64,000 nucleotides of DNA from Bradyrhizobium sp. 170 (GTDB taxonomy: Bacteria > Pseudomonadota > Alphaproteobacteria > Rhizobiales > Xanthobacteraceae): contig NZ_CP064703.1 in the NCBI RefSeq assembly GCF_023101085.1, positions 6,758,001-6,822,000 of the forward strand, in the 5' to 3' direction. A program made the position numbers and the translations under genes. This document shows positions 9,233-17,547 of this stretch, one piece after another. The number at the start of each line of letters is the position of its first letter. Position 1 is the stretch's first letter. The notes below the pieces were generated by a model that made no database searches, was not told the DNA's origin, and worked only from the letters and a program-made list of their open reading frames with translations.

Positions 9233-10020
9233 AGCTACCCCGTATCGTCAGGCAGGTCGGCAAGCGCGTGGTCAAGGCGACGCCGATCCTGCGCCGACAT
9301 GTTCTGACCTCGACCGACTACAAGGTGCTTGGCGGCGTGGAGGCTGCCCGAAATGCAGCCGCGTCGTCCGAGGGCTGGCTTGCGGCGCGCACCGTGGCTC
9401 GCCAGGAACGCGCCTATCTGGCATTGATCGACGACATGAAGAATGGAAAACCGCGGCTCGATTTCACCGTCGCCGCCGAGGCTGTCATGGCGACGGGCAT
9501 TGCCACCCCCCGCCTGCTCGAGGTCGGCTGCGGCAGCGGCTATTATTCGGAAGTGTTTGCAGATCTCGTCGCCGGCGGCGTCAGCTATACCGGCATCGAC
9601 TATTCGGAAGCTATGATTGCCCGGGCCCGCGCCTGTTATCCGTCCGTTACTTTCGAGGTAGCGGACGCGACCCGGCTGGCGTACCCGGACGCTGCATTCG
9701 ACATCGTCTTCAATGGCGTGTCGCTGATGCACATCATCGAGTATCAGGCGGCGATCCGCGAGGCCGCGCGCGTTGCCGGACGCTACTGCGTCCTGCACAC
9801 CGTGCCGGTATTCGACGATCACCAGACCACATATCTGAAAAAGTTCGCCTATGGGGCGCCCGTCGTCGAGATCATCTTCGGCAAGAGCGAATTGATGTCG
9901 CTTTGCCGGGACGCAGGACTTCAGCTGCTACGCGAATGGCCGTGCATCCCCTATGACGTATCCGAGGTGACGGGCCATCGCTCGACGACCGAAACCTACC
10001 TGTTTTCAAAGGCGCGCTGA
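9229..10020 (+). CDS. class I SAM-dependent methyltransferase
   Basis: The 263-residue product has the SAM-binding motif I LLEVGCGSGYYSEVF (about 93-107), motif II YTGIDYSEAMI near 120, and a VFNGVSLMHI post-II segment near 160. It begins with an ATGA overlap with the preceding glycosyltransferase, so the two are likely made together. In this context it probably methylates a sugar or the end of a glycan; substrate is inferred only from place. Confidence 0.85.
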   Translation: MKLPRIVRQVGKRVVKATPILRRHVLTSTDYKVLGGVEAARNAAASSEGWLAARTVARQERAYLALIDDMKNGKPRLDFTVAAEAVMATGIATPRLLEVGCGSGYYSEVFADLVAGGVSYTGIDYSEAMIARARACYPSVTFEVADATRLAYPDAAFDIVFNGVSLMHIIEYQAAIREAARVAGRYCVLHTVPVFDDHQTTYLKKFAYGAPVVEIIFGKSELMSLCRDAGLQLLREWPCIPYDVSEVTGHRSTTETYLFSKAR

Positions 10021-10021
10021 C

Positions 10022-10035
10022 CGGGCGCAGGCCCG
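10022..10035. terminator. short hairpin between convergent genes
   Basis: CGGGC-GCAG-GCCCG forms a 5-base stem and lies between the stops of a plus-strand methyltransferase and a minus-strand dehydratase. It is G+C-rich but lacks a clear T run, so only a weak terminator is suggested. Confidence 0.3.
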
Positions 10036-10044
10036 TTCCTCGAA

Positions 10045-10743
10045 TTAAAGCGGCGCGATGATCGTTCTTACGAAGGGGCTGAGCACGTTGTCGATCAAGG
10101 CAAGCTCCTTGATCTGCCCAAGACTCGCCCAGCAAAACATCGCCATGTCGGACTCGATCACGCTCTCATCGTCGACAAATACGATGATGTTCTCGTTCGA
10201 CTTGCGCCAGAACCGGCCGCCCTCTTCATTGTGCTCTGCCCGGTAAATGATACGAACGCCGGACTTGGCGGTGAGCACCTCCAGCATCGGCGACAGCTTT
10301 CCACCATGCGCGCGCCTGATATTGGACCACGTGCTTTGCACGGAGGGAGAGAGCTGGAGCACGCCGACGTTGCCCGGCTCGGCCTTGGCGTACAACAGAA
10401 ACTGGACGCCGTTATCCGGCGTCTCGCGGGCGATCAGTCCGAGGATACCGCCTTCGGGTTGGGTGTAGATCGGCTGATCCCACGAGGCGACCTCGCGCAG
10501 GTCGCCGCTTTCGACGCGTACGCCCTCGACCCCGAAAAACTGCCCGGTCTTGTGCCGCACGTTGCCTTGCGCGTCGCGCGACCAGCCGCGAACCTCGTCG
10601 AGCCCGATCAACTCGGCCTTGAAGCGGATAGCCTGGCAGCACTCGTCCCGCCACGCCAGGATCGGCGCGGGATCCGTCGGCTCGATCGCGGCGGAAGCTG
10701 CGAGCCTTCCGCGAAACCAGTCGAGATGCGCGCGCTCGGCCAT
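10045..10743 (-). CDS. half-length NDP-hexose 2,3-dehydratase family protein
   Basis: This protein of about 232 residues matches the NDP-hexose 2,3-dehydratase family (TylX3, EryBVI and SpnO in antibiotic pathways), which turns dTDP-4-keto-6-deoxyglucose into the 3,4-diketo-2,6-dideoxy sugar. Seen are QFFGVEGVRVE, REVASWDQPIY and FLLYAKAEPGNVGVLQLSPS, then TWSN and AHGGK. Known family members are about 450-480 residues with two such repeats; here only one repeat is encoded, suggesting a homodimeric form. The chosen ATG (10743-10741) shares a base with the stop of the upstream aminotransferase gene; a TTG one codon earlier is possible. Confidence 0.8.
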   Translation of the reverse strand: MAERAHLDWFRGRLAASAAIEPTDPAPILAWRDECCQAIRFKAELIGLDEVRGWSRDAQGNVRHKTGQFFGVEGVRVESGDLREVASWDQPIYTQPEGGILGLIARETPDNGVQFLLYAKAEPGNVGVLQLSPSVQSTWSNIRRAHGGKLSPMLEVLTAKSGVRIIYRAEHNEEGGRFWRKSNENIIVFVDDESVIESDMAMFCWASLGQIKELALIDNVLSPFVRTIIAPL

Positions 10744-11843
10744 CAAACCACGTCCCTGAGCACTTCGATCACGGTATCGACTTCCTCGTCCTTCAGGTGC
10801 GGATACATCGGCAGCGAGAAAATGCGCTGCGCCTTGCGCTCCGCGACCGGGAATTGCCCCTCACGATAGCCGAGATCGGCGCTGCCCCGCATGGTATGAA
10901 TCGGCCAACGGTAGGACACATTGCAGTTGATGTCGCACTTCGCCAGCCGCTCCAGCACCCCGTCGCGATCCGTCGGGTGTTCTACCACATAAACATAATA
11001 GGAATGGCGGCTATGGAGGTTTTCGCGCGGCAGCACGAGGCCGCTTCCGGCGAGACCCTGATTGTAGCGCGCGGCGATCTCCCGCCGCCGCTCTATCCAA
11101 CTATCGATGCGCGGCAATTTCAGCGACAGGATCGCAGCCTGCACCTCGTCGAGACGCGAATTGTAACCGTGGCGCTCGGAGTAGTACTGCGTTTCCATGC
11201 CGTAGAAGCGAAGACTGCGCGCAAGCCGGATCGCCGCCTCGTCGTTGCTCAACACCATGCCGCCGTCGCCATAGGCGCCCAGCACCTTGGTCGGGTAGAA
11301 CGAGAACGCCGAGGCGTGACCGACGCTGCCGGATTGATGATTCTTGTAGAGCGCGCCCTGCGACTGCGCGCAGTCTTCCATTACCTTCAGCCCGCGCCGC
11401 CCGGCAATCGCCATCAGTGGATCGAGATCCACGCACTGGCCGTACAGGTGCACCGGAACGATCGCCTTGGTGAGCGGCGTGATCGCCGCCTCGACCTGCC
11501 CGACATCCATCAGGAAATCATCTTCGCGCACGTCGACGAAGACCGGCCTGGCGCCGAGCGTGCGGATCGCCGAGACTGTCGGCACGGCCGTATTGGGCAC
11601 GGTAATGACCTCATCGCCGGCCTTCACGCCCAAAGACGCCAGCGCGATGTAGATCGCGTCAGTTCCGCTATTGACGCCGACGCCGCCCGCGACCCCCAGA
11701 TAGGCGGCCATCTCGCGCTCGAACTTGACGCCTTCCTGTCCAAGCACCAGCCGTCCGGAGCGAAACACCCGATCGACGGTAGCGAGTATCTCGTCGCGCA
11801 GTTCGTCGTATTCCCGCAGATAGTCCCACACGTTGATTGGCAT
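10743..11843 (-). CDS. DegT/DnrJ/EryC1 sugar aminotransferase
   Basis: This 366-residue PLP enzyme transfers an amino group to a keto-sugar nucleotide. Visible marks are GVNSGTDAIYIAL near residue 57, ITVPNTAVPTVSAI near 80, the EDCAQSQGA Asp/Gln cofactor site near 155, and FSFYPTKVLGAYGDGG near 180, whose Lys is the expected PLP-binding residue. YNSRLDEVQAAIL follows. With the 2,3-dehydratase downstream it probably acts at C3 or C4 of a 2,6-dideoxy keto-sugar. It is closest in style to 3-aminotransferases such as DesV/TylB, but position specificity cannot be fixed by eye. Confidence 0.88.
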   Translation of the reverse strand: MPINVWDYLREYDELRDEILATVDRVFRSGRLVLGQEGVKFEREMAAYLGVAGGVGVNSGTDAIYIALASLGVKAGDEVITVPNTAVPTVSAIRTLGARPVFVDVREDDFLMDVGQVEAAITPLTKAIVPVHLYGQCVDLDPLMAIAGRRGLKVMEDCAQSQGALYKNHQSGSVGHASAFSFYPTKVLGAYGDGGMVLSNDEAAIRLARSLRFYGMETQYYSERHGYNSRLDEVQAAILSLKLPRIDSWIERRREIAARYNQGLAGSGLVLPRENLHSRHSYYVYVVEHPTDRDGVLERLAKCDINCNVSYRWPIHTMRGSADLGYREGQFPVAERKAQRIFSLPMYPHLKDEEVDTVIEVLRDVV

Positions 11844-11849
11844 TGTCTC

Positions 11850-12827
11850 TCACACGGACTGGTGCGCCGGATTCTGGGATGCGAGCGCCGTCGCGATCAT
11901 ATCCCGGCACCGGGCATCGCTCAGGAGATCGCGGTGGTAGCTCTCGTGATCGCCGGCGGCAATGGCCGACGTCACCGCCGCAAGGAAGCGTGCAAACGTA
12001 TCGGCTGGCTCGAATGTCACGACATCATCGACATTGCGTAGGCGCCGGCGCCATTCCATCTGATGATCGGCGGGTGGGGTGAAGACGCGTTCTATTAACA
12101 CAGACCCCGAACGGCCCACAACGAGCAAGCGATTTTGATACTCGCCCTCGAAGCTGAAATGGCCGGAAAAAGCGCCGCCATTGCCGAGCCGGGCCAGGAC
12201 CGAAAAGCCCATGTCCACACCGGTTTCCGGATGCCGGCCGCCGGCCAGGGCCGTGATTTCCGACGCCGCCCCACCGCCGAGGATTCGCATCGTGGCGGCG
12301 GCGTAGGGTCCCATGTCGAGCAGACAGCCTCCGCCCAGTTCGGCATGGTTGCGGAAATTGCCGATCGGCAGCGGTGGGATGATGAATTGCGCGGCGGCCT
12401 GCGTCAACGAGCCGGTCTCGGTGACGAACGCTGCCAGCGTTTCGAACTGCGGATGATAACCGAACACTGTCGCCTCCGCGACGAGGCGATTGACGCGCCG
12501 CGCCTCGCCCACGGCACGTTCGCTGCCCGCCAACGTCATCATGGCCGGTTTGTCGACCACGACATGCTTGCCGGCGGCCAGCGCGGCCATGACCCAGCGC
12601 TCATGCAGCGCATTGGGCAGCGAAAGATAGACGAGGTCGGAATCGCTGCCGCGCAAGGCGGCCTCATAGTCGTCGAAAAAGAGTCCCTGCTTCGGCCAGC
12701 CTTCCGGCCTGGGGCGGCTCTTGCTTGCGATCGAAATCTCGTCGATCTCAGCGACTTTCGCCGCCGCCGGCATCACCCGTCGTTCGACGATCGAGGAATA
12801 GCCAACGATCAGCAGTCGCATTCGCAC
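11850..12827 (-). CDS. Gfo/Idh/MocA-family oxidoreductase
   Basis: The product of about 325 residues has an N-terminal Rossmann domain (LLIVGYSSIVERRVMPA, residues 5-21) and the family segment VVVDKPAMMTL near 90, with DKP in place of the usual EKP. GGGCLLDMGPYAAATMR near 165 provides the usual Asp near the active site. In deoxysugar pathways such proteins act as 3-ketoreductases after a 2,3-dehydratase (as SpnN does), which fits the neighbouring gene. The first codon is GTG; an ATG two codons later (12821) is an equally good start. It lies 6 bases upstream of the aminotransferase gene. Confidence 0.83.
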   Translation of the reverse strand: MRMRLLIVGYSSIVERRVMPAAAKVAEIDEISIASKSRPRPEGWPKQGLFFDDYEAALRGSDSDLVYLSLPNALHERWVMAALAAGKHVVVDKPAMMTLAGSERAVGEARRVNRLVAEATVFGYHPQFETLAAFVTETGSLTQAAAQFIIPPLPIGNFRNHAELGGGCLLDMGPYAAATMRILGGGAASEITALAGGRHPETGVDMGFSVLARLGNGGAFSGHFSFEGEYQNRLLVVGRSGSVLIERVFTPPADHQMEWRRRLRNVDDVVTFEPADTFARFLAAVTSAIAAGDHESYHRDLLSDARCRDMIATALASQNPAHQSV

Positions 12828-12851
12828 AATCTCTCAAGGCGGTGGATCGGG

Positions 12852-13862
12852 CTATCGAACGGCAATGGCCCGGCCGGTGATGATATCGAGGCCGCGGTAG
12901 GCCATCGTTCGCATCTTGCGCAACGCATTGGACAGGCGGTCGATGGGATTAGCGGCGACGGGCTTTCGGATCGTCTCGCTCTGCTGCCCCTGCAAGTGAG
13001 GCGCCGACGACCGTTCGGCCTCGGCGAGCGCCGCCACGTATGGCTTGTACAGTTTTTCCCTCATCAGGCCGGAAAATGGCGCGTGATAGAACCGGTGGCT
13101 ATTGAAATAATAGCCGCCGCTGCGTTTGACCCCGTAAAAATGAAAGAACAACAGCGGATGCCGCCGCTCGATCTCGACCCTGCCGTTGTTCCATTCCAGG
13201 CGGCAATCGGCAAGATTCCAGGGCGCGAGATTGGCGCCGAGATGCGATATCACGTGAACGCCGCTGAACGTTTCGGGCATTCGGTCGAGGTAGCGCTGGT
13301 CGGCGAAACGGTCGCCCTCGACCCTGTCGTAGCACCATTCGATGCAGCGCTCGCGCCACCAGCGCAGCGCCGCGAGGCCGTCGTCGCGCCTGCGCGCGCT
13401 CACCCAGCCGACATTGTAAAGCCCGAACCTGCGCTGGTCCTCCAATCCACGGGAGAAACGATGCGGAATGATGCCGAATGCGGCATCCTTCATTTCCTCG
13501 TAGATCGGATCGGGCGAAGCAAAGAAGAACAGGTCGCTGTCGAGATAGGTGGCCCACTCCGCATCCGGGTTGCTTTCCAGCACGAAAAGAAGCCAGGCTG
13601 GCGAACACGTGAAATAATATTCGATCTGGCTGCGGGATGGCCGGGTCGCAACGACGTCGGCATTGGCGGCTTCGAAGTCCGCCATGCTCACCGCCAGCAG
13701 ATTTGGAAGATCAAGCGCCAGCAGCGCCCGATGGCAGGCCTCGCTCAGGCAAAGCACCCAAAGCCGGGCGCCTGGCGCGTGCCGCTGCAACGAATGATAG
13801 AGCGCCAGCCCGCGCGGCAGGTAGTTATGATCGAAATAGGTGCAATAAACGCGGTCGGCCAT
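12852..13862 (-). CDS. GT8-like nucleotide-diphospho-sugar transferase
   Basis: This 336-residue protein begins YCTYFDHNYLPRGLALYHSL, typical of GT-A transferases that read a donor at the N terminus. It carries the metal-binding DxD in ATYLDSDLFFF (about 109-119). No signal peptide or membrane segment is evident; the last 60 residues are basic and may touch the membrane. It heads the minus-strand run that continues into the oxidoreductase, aminotransferase and 2,3-dehydratase, so it may transfer the sugar they make. Specificity is unknown. Confidence 0.75.
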   Translation of the reverse strand: MADRVYCTYFDHNYLPRGLALYHSLQRHAPGARLWVLCLSEACHRALLALDLPNLLAVSMADFEAANADVVATRPSRSQIEYYFTCSPAWLLFVLESNPDAEWATYLDSDLFFFASPDPIYEEMKDAAFGIIPHRFSRGLEDQRRFGLYNVGWVSARRRDDGLAALRWWRERCIEWCYDRVEGDRFADQRYLDRMPETFSGVHVISHLGANLAPWNLADCRLEWNNGRVEIERRHPLLFFHFYGVKRSGGYYFNSHRFYHAPFSGLMREKLYKPYVAALAEAERSSAPHLQGQQSETIRKPVAANPIDRLSNALRKMRTMAYRGLDIITGRAIAVR

Positions 13863-14096
13863 GATTCCCGTCGCAGTCCAGGTCGCTGATTGCGCTGGTG
13901 TGTCACCGACATTGCGTTGCCAACCGCCGCGATGGCGCCATTCCTATCCCACCCGCTGAGAGCGCGCAACGCGGTCATTTCGAGCGTAAACCATTGAAAT
14001 ATTTCCGCTATGGACGGCAAGGAAGGCCCTTTGTAGGTCGCTTGGCGCATGCTAACGAGGCTACCATCTCCCCGCCAACCGCGAAGAGTTCGGCGC
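13863..14096. promoter_or_regulatory. divergent intergenic region before rfbA
   Basis: These 234 bases separate the minus-strand GT8-like gene from plus-strand rfbA and should hold promoters for both. A frame open from 14049 would add 16 residues to RfbA without family character. I recognise no defined operator. Confidence 0.4.
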
Positions 14097-14975
14097 ATGA
14101 ATCGCAAAGGTATCATTCTGGCAGGTGGCCGCGGCACGCGGCTTTATCCGCTGACGCTCGCGACCTCGAAGCAGCTATTGCCGGTCTACGACAAGCCGCT
14201 GATCTATTACTCGCTCACCACGCTGATGATGGCGGGCCTGCGCGAGTTCCTGATCATCACCACGCCGGAGGAGATCGACCAGTTCAGGCGCCTGCTCGGT
14301 GACGGACGGCAATGGGGAATCGAGCTTTCCTTTGCCATCCAGGATCATCCCGGCGGCATCGCGGAAGCTTTCCTGATCGGGCGGGATTTTCTGGCCGGTG
14401 GATCCTGCGCGCTGATCCTCGGCGATAACATCTTCTACGGCGACAATCTGCGGGCGCTGCTGCGCACCTCCGCGCAACAGAGCCGCGGCGCGACGGTGTT
14501 CGCGTGCTGGGTCGACGATCCCGAGCGCTATGGCGTCATCGAGTTCGATTCCTCGCATCGGCCGTTGCAGATCGTGGAGAAGCCGAAGGCGCCGAAATCC
14601 AACTACGCCGTGACCGGTCTCTACTTCTACGACGAACGCGTCGTCGACGTCGTACGCGAGATGAAGCCGTCGCCGCGCGGGGAACTCGAGATCACCGACG
14701 TCAACCAGTGGTATCTGGAACGCGGCGAGCTTCATGCCGAACGTTTCGGCCGCGGCTATGCCTGGCTCGACGCCGGCACGCATGAATCGCTGCTCGAAGC
14801 CTCCCAGTTCATCCACATCGTGGAGAAACGTCAGGGTCTTAAGATCGCCTGTCCGGAGGAAATCGCGTTCAGCCAGGGCTTCATCGATACCGAGCAATTG
14901 CTGCGCCTTGCCGAGCCGATGAAAAACACCGGCTACGGCCAATACCTCATTCGCCAGGCGGCGATATCGCGTTAG
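14097..14975 (+). CDS. rfbA: glucose-1-phosphate thymidylyltransferase
   Basis: This 292-residue enzyme makes dTDP-glucose from dTTP and glucose 1-phosphate. The ATG at 14097 gives MNRKGIILAGGRGTRLYPLT, the standard RmlA opening with the GGxGTR nucleotide loop, and the length matches the family (about 290). Further marks are YDKPLIYYSLTTLM near 30, LILGDNIFYGDNL near 105 with the metal-binding Asp, EKPKAPKSNYAVTGLYFYD near 160, and WLDAGTHESLLEAS near 222. It supplies rfbB. Its stop lies 4 bases from the stop of the convergent flippase gene. Confidence 0.95.
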   Translation: MNRKGIILAGGRGTRLYPLTLATSKQLLPVYDKPLIYYSLTTLMMAGLREFLIITTPEEIDQFRRLLGDGRQWGIELSFAIQDHPGGIAEAFLIGRDFLAGGSCALILGDNIFYGDNLRALLRTSAQQSRGATVFACWVDDPERYGVIEFDSSHRPLQIVEKPKAPKSNYAVTGLYFYDERVVDVVREMKPSPRGELEITDVNQWYLERGELHAERFGRGYAWLDAGTHESLLEASQFIHIVEKRQGLKIACPEEIAFSQGFIDTEQLLRLAEPMKNTGYGQYLIRQAAISR

Positions 14976-14979
14976 AGCG

Positions 14980-16500
14980 TTAGTGGGGGATCGCCGCAGT
15001 CAATCGCGCGCGGACGCTTTCGATCGCGAGCGGACTGGCTGCAACTGCGACGACAACCAGCCATAGCCCGCATTCAACGAAGAACCGCAATGGTTCTGCC
15101 AGCGGGATGGCCAGCCGGATCGCCGTTCCAAGCGCCCAGCCGGCGAGCGTCACCGTGACCATCACCGCGGCCAGGAAGAACAAATGCCGCAGCGGATGCT
15201 GCAGCGTTTGCCCGATGATGATCCGTCCCAGCACTCCGAACTGGATCAGGAGTTCACTGGCAACGACGGCAATGGCCGCTCCAAGCAGGCCGATCGAAGG
15301 AATCAGGATCGCCGACAGAACGAGGAACAGGATGAGTTGCATCGCCTTGGTCCGCAGCAAAAGCTGCCCCTGATCGCTGTAATTCGCGTAGCCCAGCGCC
15401 AGGATCGAGGGGGCCACCGCAGCCGTACCGATCAGCAACACAAAGGTCAGCGGGCCGTCGTAAGGGATGGCGCCGTGTGTCCAAAGCGCGAAAAAATCCG
15501 GCCAGAACGGCAACAGGCCCGAAACCACGACGCTCGCCAGCAGCGCCACCAACACGGAACCGCGCGCGTACAGGCCCTGCAGCCGTTCCCGGTGGCCGAC
15601 GGCATAATCGTGGCCAAGCTCGGCGGCCAGGGGAAGCGTCGTCTGGACGCAAAGCACCCGTATTAGCCCGGCAACGACACGGGTCAGGCCCCATTGCGCC
15701 ACGGCGACCCGGTCGGACACCAGCGCGCTGACCAGCAGCACCGGCAGGTTGAGCAACGCCAGATCGGCGGCGCTTGCGACTGCGAACGGGACCGCTTTGC
15801 GGAATTGGCCGGCGATCCAGCCTGTCGAACGCGTTGCGCGCAGCCCGCGCAAAAACGGAAACAGCCGCGGCGCATCTGACAACAGAAGATAGGCCGCAAC
15901 CAGCATTTGCGCCGCGACATAGACGATGGTGACGTAAAACAGGCTTTGGGTCAGCGTGACGGCCACAAGTTGCCCGAGCAGGGCTCCAAGCATCCCGAGA
16001 TTCATGAGCTTGACCGCTCGCCCGTAGAGGCCGCGCGCGCGGTAAAGTGCCGCCGCAATATTGACCGGGAGCGTGAGAAGCGTACCGACGATCATCGCGC
16101 CGAACGCCAGATCAAACTGTGGGATCGACCCAAAACCCAGCATGGCGGAAGGCGGAAGCACATGAATGAGGATCAGCGTGACGACAGCGAGCGTCCCCGC
16201 GAGCCCAAGATAGATCCGCCGCAGTTCGGCATAGAATTGTCCGGTACGACGATCGCTGTCGACGCTGGACTTGAACGCAAAAAAACGGTTGATCGCGCGA
16301 AATTGCAGGCCGGAATCAACGACCAGAACGAGATTCCCGGCGGCATAGATCGCTAGCCACGCGGCGAGCACGTCGTTCGACCAGTAGTGCAGGAAGATAG
16401 GGACCAGCGCGACTTGCTGCGCGATTCCCAACGCCATTTGCAGGAGATTTGCCGACCAGCCTTCCGAGAGACGGCGCGCGCGGCTTGGGGAACCGGTCAT
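14980..16500 (-). CDS. polysaccharide flippase-like membrane protein (Wzx/MATE fold)
   Basis: The 506-residue product has about twelve to fourteen hydrophobic segments and the even topology of the polysaccharide-transporter family that flips undecaprenyl-linked repeat units to the periplasm. I chose the ATG at 16500 (MTGSPSRARRLSEGW) because GGAGAGGG precedes it at good distance. A longer frame up to 16632 would overlap the upstream methyltransferase. Identity is low in this family, so the call rests on topology and on lying next to the polymerase and glycosyltransferase genes. Confidence 0.7.
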   Translation of the reverse strand: MTGSPSRARRLSEGWSANLLQMALGIAQQVALVPIFLHYWSNDVLAAWLAIYAAGNLVLVVDSGLQFRAINRFFAFKSSVDSDRRTGQFYAELRRIYLGLAGTLAVVTLILIHVLPPSAMLGFGSIPQFDLAFGAMIVGTLLTLPVNIAAALYRARGLYGRAVKLMNLGMLGALLGQLVAVTLTQSLFYVTIVYVAAQMLVAAYLLLSDAPRLFPFLRGLRATRSTGWIAGQFRKAVPFAVASAADLALLNLPVLLVSALVSDRVAVAQWGLTRVVAGLIRVLCVQTTLPLAAELGHDYAVGHRERLQGLYARGSVLVALLASVVVSGLLPFWPDFFALWTHGAIPYDGPLTFVLLIGTAAVAPSILALGYANYSDQGQLLLRTKAMQLILFLVLSAILIPSIGLLGAAIAVVASELLIQFGVLGRIIIGQTLQHPLRHLFFLAAVMVTVTLAGWALGTAIRLAIPLAEPLRFFVECGLWLVVVAVAASPLAIESVRARLTAAIPH

Positions 16501-16556
16501 CGACGCCCTCTCCGGAGCGGTGCGCTCCAATGGCATGCGGTCAAGACGGCAACGGC

Positions 16557-17264
16557 CTAGCCACACATTTCGACCGGGGTCTGGGACGCCACAAAATACA
16601 GATTGTGCCGCGTCGGATAGATCGTGTCCCAAACGCGCACGAACTTGAAGTGCGGCGTGAGGAAGCGCCGCAGATCTTCCTTGTCCTTGAATTCGTACTC
16701 GTGCAGGGCATTGCTCTTCTTGCCGGTCTTGTCTTCGGTCAGCGTATAACCGCTGAGGATGCCGTCAGCACCGAGGCGCTCGACGATCGCACTCATGATG
16801 GAATCGATTTCCTTTTCGGTAAAATGCTCGATCGCCGCATCCCACACGATGTTGTCGAACGGCCCCTCCGGCAATCCGGCGCGGATGTCCTGCTTGATGA
16901 AGGTGATATTTGGCGCGGAATTGTACCGCCTGGCGTGCGGGATCGCATCCTCGTCGAAATCGAGAGCAATGATCGACCGGGCCCTCGTCGAGTAGAAGTG
17001 CCTTGCATTGAAACCGTCGCCGCAGCAGATCTCGAGCATCCTCGAATTCTCTTTGAGGACGAGCCGGGAAAACACGCCGCGCTCGACCCACAGACTGTTG
17101 TTCGTTGCGCCCCATTGCCAGTACTGATCGAGAAAATGATCGAACCATTCGGGCCTCGGCTTGATGCCCCATTGCACGGCAAACTGCGCAAAGTGGGTCC
17201 AACCGACCAACAGGCGCATGAACCAGTTGATGCCCTTCAGGACGGATACCAGAAGCCGCTTCAA
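16557..17264 (-). CDS. class I SAM-dependent methyltransferase
   Basis: This is a product of about 235 residues. The frame is open up to 17363, but the best ribosome-binding site (GGGAGA) precedes a TTG at 17264, giving MKRLLVSVLKGINW; the start is uncertain. SAM motif I reads MLEICCGDGFNARHFY, followed by IIALDFDEDAIPHAR as motif II and VWDAAIEHFTEKEID as the later acidic segment. It lies 56 bases upstream of the flippase gene on the same strand. A glycan or sugar substrate is likely from context, but not visible. Confidence 0.78.
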   Translation of the reverse strand: MKRLLVSVLKGINWFMRLLVGWTHFAQFAVQWGIKPRPEWFDHFLDQYWQWGATNNSLWVERGVFSRLVLKENSRMLEICCGDGFNARHFYSTRARSIIALDFDEDAIPHARRYNSAPNITFIKQDIRAGLPEGPFDNIVWDAAIEHFTEKEIDSIMSAIVERLGADGILSGYTLTEDKTGKKSNALHEYEFKDKEDLRRFLTPHFKFVRVWDTIYPTRHNLYFVASQTPVEMCG

Positions 17265-17547
17265 CGAACATCTCCCATCTTGATCGAAAAGTCCGGGGAT
17301 TCCAGGGCCCGCCACGGCGCGACGAAGTGCTTTTCCGGCCGTCACTAACGTATGCAACAACAATCAGCAAGCCTGCCGGACGCGGCAGTTTCGGTGCCCC
17401 ACGCGCTTTGGCGTCCGCGGCCCGCCAGTGCATCGGTGTCGTTACAACCAGGCGGAGATCGGCCGTTGATTCCCGCGGCAAAAACCGCCAATTTGCGCAC
17501 CTTCGAAGCAGGGACCCAACGCTCCCGGCAAGCACCAAAGTGAAACA
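17265..17547. promoter_or_regulatory. divergent intergenic region before the WecE-like gene
   Basis: These 283 bases separate a minus-strand methyltransferase from a plus-strand aminotransferase. The N-terminal part of the longer methyltransferase frame (to 17363) may cover some of it. No clear operator is seen. Confidence 0.35.
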
